From Palsa-147 sp036513895 (GTDB lineage: Bacteria > Acidobacteriota > Terriglobia > Acidiferrales > UBA7541), in the NCBI GenBank assembly GCA_036513895.1, contig DATBYF010000055.1, positions 62,001-126,000 on the forward strand: 64,000 bases of DNA, in the 5' to 3' direction. Of the stretch, positions 9,411-18,100 are shown in pieces. Position 1 is the stretch's first letter; the number at the start of each line of letters is the position of its first letter. The translations under genes were made by a program, and so were the position numbers. Under the pieces are notes generated by a model. The model saw nothing but the letters and a program-made list of their open reading frames with translations, did no database searches and was not told the DNA's origin.

Positions 9411-9887
9411 ATGGCAAAGCCGGATTCAGATAAGAATGAAAACGTTATTTACGGTCAGTGGCACGTACGTTACAAATATTCGGTTGGCAAAGTTGCGGGA
9501 AAGTTCTTTGATGGCTTAAAACAGAAAAAAATTCTCGCGACATATTGTGATAAGTGCAAGCTCTCATTCTTGCCACCGCGCGCATATTGCGAGAGATCCT
9601 TCGAACCGTGCAGTGGATGGATAGAAGCAGGTCTCGAGGGCGTGATCGAAGCCGCGACGATAGTGACTGCCGAATTTGAAAATCTCCCGAAGCCGCCCTA
9701 TGCCATCGCTTACGTCCGGTTGGATGGCGTCAGCACCGCGATGATCAACTTCGTGCGCGGGCTCGACTTGAGCGATGTAAAAAGCGCGGCCGAACGTTTA
9801 AAGCCGGGCACGCGCGTCCGGGTTGAGTTCAAGGACAATCCGGAGGGGCGCATCACCGATTTTCATTACGTTCTCCCCACTCCGTAA
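9411..9887 (+). CDS. Zn-ribbon/OB-fold DUF35 protein (thiolase partner)
   Basis: A 158-residue DUF35 protein: an N-terminal helix-rich lead, a rubredoxin-like zinc ribbon with CDKC and a second Cys pair CERSFEPC (about residues 46-67), then an OB-fold beta-barrel (about 75-155). In characterised systems such as ChsH2 and BbsA, this family binds thiolase-superfamily enzymes and helps place the CoA substrate. The gene is 42 bases after the second thiolase-like gene, with a GGTGG ribosome-binding site, which fits a three-subunit enzyme made by these adjacent genes. Confidence 0.87.
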   Translation: MAKPDSDKNENVIYGQWHVRYKYSVGKVAGKFFDGLKQKKILATYCDKCKLSFLPPRAYCERSFEPCSGWIEAGLEGVIEAATIVTAEFENLPKPPYAIAYVRLDGVSTAMINFVRGLDLSDVKSAAERLKPGTRVRVEFKDNPEGRITDFHYVLPTP

Positions 9888-9980
9888 AATTTTGTAAGAG
9901 CCGAGAGACCTTATCCAGCACGCCCAACGCGTTCTGAAATTCTTATTGCTCGGCAATCCTCCGCCTGATTATTTTTTCCG

Positions 9981-10853
9981 TCACACTTCTGTAGGTGTCT
10001 GATCCAGAGCCCGCATCCGGCTCTCGCGTTGTTCTTGCGCCGATCTTGCCGGCCCCTCGAAACAGCTTTCAAAGAAGGACAATGCAGGCTCCAACAGTAA
10101 AAGATAGGAATCGCGGAAGAGCCGCCATGCTTCGTATCCGAGCCACCCTTGAGGTAAGAGCTCCGACGGCAGAAAAGGATCAAGGTAAAGAAAATCTCCG
10201 AAATCGTAGACCAGGCGCATCTTCGCCACGAAGCACTTATCATCAGTGGGACGATCCGCAGCAGTGATCCTCTCCCTGTACCCACGCCAGCTTTTAATGA
10301 AGCGGCCGTAATGCCGCTGCACGGCGTCGAGGTTGTAGCAGCGTTTGATGAGTGCGGACTGCGTTTGAGCGCTCACTTGGCGCGCGCGAAACAAATGCAC
10401 ATACTGATCAAGATTTCGCAAAGACAGGTGACGCAAAGTGACCTCAACCACCGGATTCGGACTTATCCACGTTGCCGGAGTCATTGAGCCGAATCCTAGA
10501 AACGTCAGCTCACGGCGCAATCGGTCGCGATGCTGCCCCAGTCTCTCAGGTACTGAATACGTCAGGATCGTCCATTGGCCATCCCACGTGGCATGTCGCG
10601 GAGAAAACATACGAGGCCGCACTTCCTCCAACCTCTCGCGGCCTACCGGCGTTAGTGCATAGAACGTGCGATTGTCATCGGCGGTTCGCTGCAACCAACC
10701 TAACTTCGCCAGCCTGCACAAAGCGGCGCGCGTCGCGCTCGGAGCAATGCCCAGTTCTGAGGTAAGCCGCAACATAGATCGGGGCGAGATCGATGAACCA
10801 AAGTGTTGAATATAATCGAAATACAGCTCAAAAATCGTCCGCTTGGCATTCAA
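9981..10853 (-). CDS. PaaX-family transcriptional regulator
   Basis: A 290-residue regulator with an N-terminal winged-helix domain (about residues 20-75: SPRSMLRLTSELGIAPSATRAALCRL), a central PaaX domain (SPRHATWDGQWTILTYSVPE) and the alpha-helical C-terminal domain. PaaX proteins repress phenylacetate or related aromatic-acid catabolic genes and respond to the CoA thioester. It converges on the thiolase/DUF35 genes, so it may control that cluster or the acyl-CoA genes further left; the link is positional only. Confidence 0.85.
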   Translation of the reverse strand: MNAKRTIFELYFDYIQHFGSSISPRSMLRLTSELGIAPSATRAALCRLAKLGWLQRTADDNRTFYALTPVGRERLEEVRPRMFSPRHATWDGQWTILTYSVPERLGQHRDRLRRELTFLGFGSMTPATWISPNPVVEVTLRHLSLRNLDQYVHLFRARQVSAQTQSALIKRCYNLDAVQRHYGRFIKSWRGYRERITAADRPTDDKCFVAKMRLVYDFGDFLYLDPFLPSELLPQGWLGYEAWRLFRDSYLLLLEPALSFFESCFEGPARSAQEQRESRMRALDQTPTEV

Positions 10854-11672
10854 GGTTAATTAACTCCTGAGTCAGTGAGCATTGTACTGTTTCCGCTACC
10901 CATTCGAAAACATATTGGCACATACCTGAATCTTTTCGAACGATGTGCATCTTGGATATGCGAATTTGAGTGTTAGCAAATACCAGAAAGGTGTTGGTAG
11001 GGGCGGTGGGGATCGAAATTGCATCCCTAAATTCTAAGCCTCGCTGATCTAAGGCGTTACCGACCGCTCCACTTCTCAATTGTTGTCAAATGTTGCTGAA
11101 TTGATCCCTCCGAGTAGACGCGAGAGGATTAGGCCTGCTTTTAGGCGCGCCCGGAAATACCGCGAATACGCTCCGTCAGTCTTCCTCTTGAAGGCGCAAG
11201 AGGAAATAGAGGTCGTTCTTCTGTTTGAACTCGGGACCATCCGGGGCATCCGGCTATCGAACCCCGGAGAAATTCCGGCGAAAAAACATGCATGCCACAC
11301 CGAGCTATTTTCAGCGTGTCGAGGATGGGCCACAAGCGATGCCGTACGACTTTGTTTCCACAGAACGGCGTTCCCCCGACGGGTCGAGAACAGAAGTCGC
11401 GGCTAGGTGTGGGATTGAATTACATCTATTACCTGCTGTGGACGAGGAAGCTGGCCGGGGCGGAAGGTTGACGATCAATGGGTTGTGTCGCTCGCGGAAA
11501 TTGAGGCACGCATCAAGAAACTTACGGCGCATTCCGTGCGAAGGCAACGGGCCACGACTTTCAGCGCAGCTCGGTAGATTCACCGGTTGGTAGCGGTGCC
11601 CTGAAGGGTGGCGATGTCTCCATGGGCAGAGGAATGGCAGGAGGCTATATCGAGGGCGGCCGGCGCGTAAGG
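10854..11672. other. intergenic region with a tRNA-like remnant, no supported gene
   Basis: About 0.8 kb between the PaaX gene and an unknown gene. Apart from the tRNA-like remnant at 10995-11075, the open frames here are short, lack ribosome-binding sites and overlap each other on both strands. I see no convincing gene. Confidence 0.4.
10995..11075 (-). pseudogene. tRNA-like remnant
   Basis: Read on the - strand, this ends in a T-arm-like hairpin (GGGAT...ATCCC around TTCGA), an acceptor-like CCGCCCC and CCA. Its 5' end AGTGGAG can pair with the acceptor 3' strand at five of seven positions, and a D-loop-like CGGTCGGTAACG follows. The anticodon arm does not pair well and no anticodon can be assigned. 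It looks like a decayed tRNA of the kind left at an integration site, or a chance likeness. Confidence 0.25.
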
Positions 11673-12764
11673 TCATTTCCCCAGTCGCAGTTGCGATTCA
11701 TATCCGTAAATACTTACAAGTCGAATGGGACAACTGAAGAGGGGAACATAGCCGTTTATCGTACGAAGTTCATCGAGATTCACGAACGCCGCTACGACAG
11801 AACCGGACGCGGGATCGTTGATGCCCGCTCGAATTCCCACGGCTGTAGTGTTGACTTCAACCAACAAGTGGGCGGTGCTGGAATTCACTGGTATCTCTGT
11901 GCCCACTATCGACGTTCGGCTAGGATTGTCAGAATTGGTAAAATCGCAGTCTGAGAATAAAAGCGTCCCTGGATTATTATTGTCGCAATCAACGCCCACC
12001 ATTATCGGAACGACGGTGTTATTCGCGTTTTGGGAGGTCCCGGACCCAGAGATTGCAGCAACCGATAAAGTTATTTGAACCGCGAGACCCACAAACCCCG
12101 ACATGGTCGATGTAGGTAACCCTGGACTTAGAATATACAGGTCTGAAAGGACCTCAAGTCCGGTTCCGGTGATAAGACATTGAACGATTGCAGAGACGGC
12201 TAGTGTTCCTGATTGCTTTACCAGTCCAGCAAGCGGAATGATTTGTAAAATGCTTGCCTCAGACGAAATCCATTCAAATGGAAGCCCCAGATAAGTTCCA
12301 CTGTTTGGCAACGGGGATTCTTCGATGAGAGTGCCGTTAATGAACGTTCTGCCAGCAGAAAATTCCACGTTCATATCCCCCGAAATCGGATTGGCAAACT
12401 CTCCTATGCCAACGGTCGTAAAAGGTTTCGTCAGGTCTGGATGAGTACCCGGCACATAGTATTTTGGATTGGGAATCCCGCTCGTAAAGCTCGGAAACTG
12501 AGCGAATATTAAGTCGGGCACCAAAGATTGGATTTGTTTCCACTTAGAGTTCGCGGGCTTTTTGGGCTTATTGGGCTTTTTACGCTTATTTGCGTCGCGA
12601 TATCTCGCGGCCACTTGTTCAAGGACCCTCCGTTGTAGCCCTGCGCTGTGGCTCTTTTTCAAGGCACACTGGGTATTCCAAACCTTGCTGCCCAGCAAGC
12701 TTCGAATCACCGGGGAATCCTGCACCTGTGTAAGTTGGACCCCTTTTCGTTTCTTGGGCATCAT
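11673..12764 (-). CDS. hypothetical beta-rich protein
   Basis: A 363-residue protein I do not recognise. The N-terminus is strongly basic (KKRKG, then KRKKPNKPKKPANSKWK at about 56-72), with no signal peptide. The remainder is rich in Ser, Thr, Val and Gly with alternating hydrophobic residues, suggesting a beta-sandwich or jelly-roll structure; one segment, VGVDCDNNNPGTLLFSDCDF, carries two Cys-Asp pairs and could bind metal. The start has a GAGGAAAG ribosome-binding site 1-2 bases before tandem ATG codons. It stands alone between long non-coding stretches and has a lower GC content than its neighbours, which suggests transfer. Confidence 0.6.
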   Translation of the reverse strand: MMPKKRKGVQLTQVQDSPVIRSLLGSKVWNTQCALKKSHSAGLQRRVLEQVAARYRDANKRKKPNKPKKPANSKWKQIQSLVPDLIFAQFPSFTSGIPNPKYYVPGTHPDLTKPFTTVGIGEFANPISGDMNVEFSAGRTFINGTLIEESPLPNSGTYLGLPFEWISSEASILQIIPLAGLVKQSGTLAVSAIVQCLITGTGLEVLSDLYILSPGLPTSTMSGFVGLAVQITLSVAAISGSGTSQNANNTVVPIMVGVDCDNNNPGTLLFSDCDFTNSDNPSRTSIVGTEIPVNSSTAHLLVEVNTTAVGIRAGINDPASGSVVAAFVNLDELRTINGYVPLFSCPIRLVSIYGYESQLRLGK

Positions 12765-13700
12765 CTTTCCTCTAGCTAGTGTTTAGCATCGCTTCAATAT
12801 CTTGTACGTTAGTTAGCAAACAACTTATCAAATTATTCCTTTATACTCTCCACTCGATCTAACCAAAAGCTAATTTTAGATACATTGAACGACAGGTCCG
12901 TTAAAAACTCCGGTCTCGACGTGCGGCCGTGCGTATTGCATACCGGACTTAGAAACCACATAGGCGCACTTGCCGATTCTCTTCGTTGTCTAATGTCGGT
13001 TGCGATTCGTGGTGGAGGTTCGGAACAAGCCGTGACTGACGGAAGGGCTGTTAGATGTAATGCGGGAGAATCGAGTCGCGCTGGATGTGGACTTTGATGG
13101 GAACCGATTAGCTTACTGGACAAAGTGCGGTCCACCTGAAGACAACAGCGAAACCTAGAGGACGAAGAAGCTGTCGGTCAACCTGGGCACGAATTCATAT
13201 CGGATCAAGGCGCGACCAACGATCTCAGAACAAAAGTGACTCCGTTGACGATGCGCCGCGTGCGATTCTTTCGCCGTGGTCGCTGTCTGCCTCCAGCAAA
13301 ACTTGGTCTAATCTTGGTCGCAAAACCCCTGGGTTGGGGGCGTTTTGGCGCGGTGAGCGGGAATAAGGGCAACACAATCAACAGGACTTAGAGATTTGTC
13401 CAACAATTCGATCCTCACAGGTCGTACCAAAATTCCGTTGAGTCTGTTGCCTTCGCCTCCCGAAAACCCCAGACCCGTGGGACAAGGCTCAAATGACAGT
13501 CGGGAACGAACTCGAAACCGAGGGATTAAGATCGCCAATCAGAAAACGAGCGAGAGAGAGCACACCACTTCTGTACCCGTGGCCACTTTCCTTGGCTTAG
13601 TCGTCTACGGGTGGTGGAAATCCGCTGCACCGTTCCCAGTGCACACCCATACCGACTGCCACCGATCTTGCGAAACTCTAGCCGAATCGGAATGCTACGC
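12765..13700. other. intergenic region, no supported gene
   Basis: About 0.9 kb with only short frames on both strands and no recognisable family, RNA gene or repeat. A decayed gene remnant cannot be excluded. Confidence 0.4.
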
Positions 13701-14093
13701 TCAAGCTGAGCTTCCTCCTCCTGGCTCGCTGGTTAACTTTTGATTGCGCCTCCATGGAATTCCTCTGGCTGCGACCTCGCTAACACTCTTCATCGGCACC
13801 AGAGCGCGCCGTCTGACCCGAACGGTGCGAATAACCTTCAAAGCAACATACTTGTCCACGGTGCGAGGGGAAACGCTCAGCAAACGCGCCGCCTCGCGGA
13901 TGGAGACGGCTTGACGTGGAATCTCGGAGTTAACTTTCCGAGGATAATCGCAACTTTGCTGCTCGTTTTTCACGAATGTCCGACTGATTTCCTCGCGAAC
14001 CGAAGCGCAAACCTCTCGCACGATGGATTCGACAAAGGAATCTACCGACACTTCCCTCCCTTGCATTAGAAATCTAATTTCGACGCTCAGCAT
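13701..14093 (-). CDS. helix-turn-helix (excisionase/MerR-like) DNA-binding protein
   Basis: A small protein of about 130 residues whose C-terminal third is a helix-turn-helix of the excisionase type: VSIREAARLLSVSPRTVDKY followed by a short basic wing. The N-terminal half is helical and unrecognised. I place the start at the ATG at 14093, which has a good ACGGAGAA ribosome-binding site; the frame runs further upstream to 14402 but would then overlap the next gene head-on. It is transcribed divergently from the gene at 14169, with a gap of 75 bases, and could regulate it. Confidence 0.55.
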   Translation of the reverse strand: MLSVEIRFLMQGREVSVDSFVESIVREVCASVREEISRTFVKNEQQSCDYPRKVNSEIPRQAVSIREAARLLSVSPRTVDKYVALKVIRTVRVRRRALVPMKSVSEVAARGIPWRRNQKLTSEPGGGSSA

Positions 14094-14168
14094 ATTTTTC
14101 TCCGTAATCTCCTTCACCACTTGGGCGATGCAGGTGGGCATATAATCCAGCACAGAACTCGATATGCC

Positions 14169-14489
14169 ATGAAATTTTCCTTTGAGGAAGCACTCATCGA
14201 CGTCTGGCGTCAAACTCTCATCGAGAACGCCACAGCAGTCGAACTGGACGGCACCCGCTACCCTGTCCAGCGCACTCCGAAGCGTGGACTGCGGCAGGTG
14301 GACTTCGTTTTCGACGACAAGGAGATTCGCGGGCTGGAGCAGAACCCCGACACGAGATCGGAATGGGCGAAGCTCGCGCGGTCGGGCAAACTGGTGATGC
14401 AATTCCTCAGCGAGGGGCGGTATGTGGCTGTCGTGGTCGATGGAAAAGCAAAGCTCTATGGCGGACTTGGGACTGACCCCGTGAGCTGA
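14169..14489 (+). CDS. small hypothetical protein with a MQFLSxGRYVAxVVDGK motif
   Basis: A 106-residue protein, unrecognised. It is mixed alpha/beta: an N-terminal helix (FSFEEALIDVWRQTL), a central beta-rich region (RQVDFVFDDKEIRGLEQNP) and a C-terminal hairpin with MQFLSEGRYVAVVVDGK. The C-terminal hairpin recurs at 32368-32481 in this same window, so it belongs to a small dispersed family. I start at the ATG at 14169 since the frame upstream is short and poorly coded. Its neighbour is the divergent HTH gene. Confidence 0.55.
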   Translation: MKFSFEEALIDVWRQTLIENATAVELDGTRYPVQRTPKRGLRQVDFVFDDKEIRGLEQNPDTRSEWAKLARSGKLVMQFLSEGRYVAVVVDGKAKLYGGLGTDPVS

Positions 14490-15187
14490 GCCCGGCTGCC
14501 GGCCTCTCGCTCGCGAATGCGGATGCCGATTCTGCGGGGATCGGCTGCCCTGAGGGTTGGCAGCGGCGGGGGCGTTTCAGAGGCGGTGGAAGGCTTTGTG
14601 ACCAGCTTAGCGGTGGAATGCCAAAGTCTGAGTGTATTGGAGCGGAGCCAACTATCGGCCCAGACTACAGTTGTACCTTCGTGCTTCTTATGCTCGGTCC
14701 GTATCAACTCCTTCGGACAAATTCTTCAAGTTGGAGCGAACGAAGCCGACAATCGCGTTGTCGATAACCTTTGTGGCGCTTGGGTTCATACCTTGGTCAA
14801 TCCGACCTTGGATTTGTCCACGGCACTCAACGGCTATTCGATGGAAGCGCGGGCAAATTTCGCGAAACGCCACCTCTGACCGCGACAGGCCGGCCCACGT
14901 TAGGCTCAAGACGCGGCTTGAAGCTTAAATCGTTCCCGCTGAAACGGCCGCGTATCCTAACGACACTAAAGCGCTTCCGCCAATTTCACCCAACTTTCCC
15001 CGGACAGCAGGGGTTCTGGCCAGTGAGTCTCGCGCTGCAGACAGACGTTTCTAACTCCCCGAGCTATCGATGGTCGATTTCCCAGTCAACAGCCCCCAGC
15101 CACCCCAGGAGGTAATCAGCAATTCAATACAAAGCGCGTGTAATATAGACGCCGTTCCGAAGAGGCAGTCCTTTCTGGGGGTCAGAA
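14490..15187. other. intergenic region, no supported gene
   Basis: About 0.7 kb. A - strand frame at 14688-14909 (73 codons) has some protein-like composition but no good start, and no function can be assigned. No RNA gene was seen. Confidence 0.35.
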
Positions 15188-18100
15188 GTGGTGCGTGCAG
15201 ACTCGGATCATCAAGACGGAAGTCTGAGATCGTTGGTACACGCGGGCATCGAGAAATTGCGCGCGAAGTTACTCGATCTCTCGATGGCGAATCGACTTCT
15301 GAATTTTAAGCACTCTGACAAGTCGCGGTCACACATTCGCGTCATTGATGAAATCCCAGAATTACTATGCGACAACTTAGACCAACACAAGAATTTGCAT
15401 TTTAAGTGGATCGAAGAACCAGATTCAGAGCCAGCCGACGAGCAAAATGATGCGTTCCAACGAGCCGTTTCACGCGCAAAGGAATCCGACCAGGCTTATC
15501 TGGAAGAGAAAGAAAAATTAGGGCGACATGCGAGTAAGCGACAGCTCGCCAAATTCGAACGCGCGCTCCGGGATCGCGTTCGGCTTGATTTTGGCTTGCT
15601 ACCTCGAACCATTCCCTCGATCTCAGATCGGGCTCGCCAATTAGGAATAAATCCTAGTTACGACTTGCCAGATGCCGCAAGTCCACAGCCACGAGAGCCG
15701 AGTTTGAAGGTCCAGACACTCTTCTATCGTGAAGGCATGGAATCTAAACTTGCGACCATTCGCGAGGGCGACAGAACGTTACTACAAGATGCGGGAATAA
15801 GTGCGCTTTACGCCGCATTTGGCTTCGTCGAATGGTACGAAACAACAGACTCTACGACCTCAGCGTTCGCTCCTCTTGTTTTTTATCCCGTCGAAATTCA
15901 GCGCACCCTTGAACAAGGCATGTACCGTTACATGCTAGTTGCGCGAGATGACGAAGTTGAGACGAATCGCGCCTTCGGAGAATTGCTGAGGTCAAATTTT
16001 GGGATTGAACTGCCACTCTGGAGCGACGACGAAAACCTACGATCTTATTTTCACAAGGTGCAACAGCTTCTACTGGTGCACAAACGATGGAAGTTTAAGA
16101 GCTGGGTGACCATCGGTCTGTTCACGTTTTCCAAGCTCGCGATGTATCAAGACCTCGACAGTAAGCGGTGGACCGCCACAGGCGCATTAGAGTTACATCC
16201 TGTGCTGAGTGACCTCTTTGCCGGAACAGGCTCCGTGCAAGAGGCAACTTTAGCGCCGGACTATGACCTCGACGCGCAAGACAAACCCCAACCTTCGGAC
16301 CATTTAGTCACAAACGCAGATTCATCACAGCACAGCGCCATTATAGACGTGATGAGCGGCAGAAACCTCGTGATTCAGGGACCTCCAGGTACGGGAAAGT
16401 CCCAAACTATAACGAACATCATCGCGGTTGCCCTTAACGCGGGAAAGCGAGTTTTGTTTGTCGCAGAAAAAATGGCAGCCTTGCATGTCGTCAAGGATAG
16501 GCTCGACCATTTTGGAATCGGCCGATTCTGCCTTGAAGTCCATTCAAACAAGACCAGGAAAAGCGAGGTACTAAAAGTCTTAGAAAGCCGAATCAATGCA
16601 ATCGCCCCCCCGCTTGATCGCAACGAGATTCGACACACACTCGACTCGTATGAGAAGACTCGAAAAGAATTGATTCACTATGTAACGAGAATGAAAGAAG
16701 AAGTGGGCGAAACCGGACTTACAGTCCACGAAATTCTGACGGCGAATTGCGTCCGTACACAATTGGCTGCGTGGCTCCCGCGGGCTGCAATCGATGCTCG
16801 CCTGGAGCAACCGGATCAGTTGAACAACGTAGTTCGCCGTGAACTCTCCGAGCTATCACGTGATTTGGAATTACGGGCGACAGCAGTCAATAAATGGGGC
16901 GAGATTTCCAAACATCCCTGGCGGGGCATGACGAACGAGAATCTCGACGTACTTCAAATTGAGCGCCTGCTCGCCCTGTCGCAAATACTGAAGCAATCGC
17001 TCGGCGCTCTCGACGCGGCTTTTTTTGACGGAGTCTCTCGTAGCAAATGGCCAATAGAAAATAGTTTGCGGGGCGTCCGCGAGTTCGTGGACAAGGCATC
17101 CAAACTGCCACTCGCAAATGATGGAATCGTCGCTCACATCGTCCGTTATGTCACAACCCAGAAGCGGCTCGCTACGCTAGGAGCAACCGTCGCCGATATT
17201 GACAGGCTAGCCTCGTTCCCTGCTGGACTAGATGTCGTCACGACAGACCGCCAATTGTTCGCCTTGTTGGAGAGCGGGCCACTGAAGCAATACCTAAAGG
17301 AGTGGAGACGCCTTGGCGTTGGTGACAAACGGGTTGGCGAGATCGCCAGCCTATCCTTAGCAAAGGCAAGTTCCTCGAGTGCCATCGAGAAGGCTCGGGC
17401 AGCAGCGTCAGGGCTTTGTGCCCTGTTTGGGATGAATGCCTCCCGTATATCGGACCTTCAAGACATGATGAAGGCAGTCAAATTGCTTCAGGCGGTGCCT
17501 CGCGCTGCCCTAATGTTTAGGAGCGCGCCAATAATCGCTGAGGAAAATCGTGAAACGATTCATCGAGCAGCGAAAACCAGCGAGGCACTGCACACCTTGC
17601 GGTCCATCTTAAACGAAAAGTTTCGGCTATCAATTGCTCCACCGCATTCCGAGATAGAGAAAGGCGCACGGATATTATTGTCCTGTGGGTTCGTGAGAAG
17701 GCACATCACGCGGAGTGGCCGTGAGGCTTGGCGGCTGTACAAGTCCCTCGCAATCTCACCTGCGAATCGGGCAGTTGATGCAGGTCAAGAACTTGCGAAT
17801 CTCGCGGCTAATCTTCTGAGGATTAATGACTTCGAATCGGACAGTGAACTAAGGCGTGTCACGGGACAATTTTTTCATGGCTCGCAAACGCCCTGGAAAG
17901 ACCTCGTTACAATTTCAAATTGGGCCTGTGATGTTCGGCAAGCGTTTCCCTCCAGAGCAACGAGAAGCGACTCCATTCGTGATTTGCTCCTCACTGGGGA
18001 TGTCGTGAAACTAGATTCGTTACTGGAATTTGCCCAATCGCAGGAGCACTCATGCCTCTCCCGAGCGCTGCTTGAAGCTGCCGACTCATATGAATCAACA

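Noticed and set aside
14517..14909. Overlapping open frames on both strands after the small gene at 14169
   Set aside because: Neither has a good start or a recognisable family; left as intergenic.
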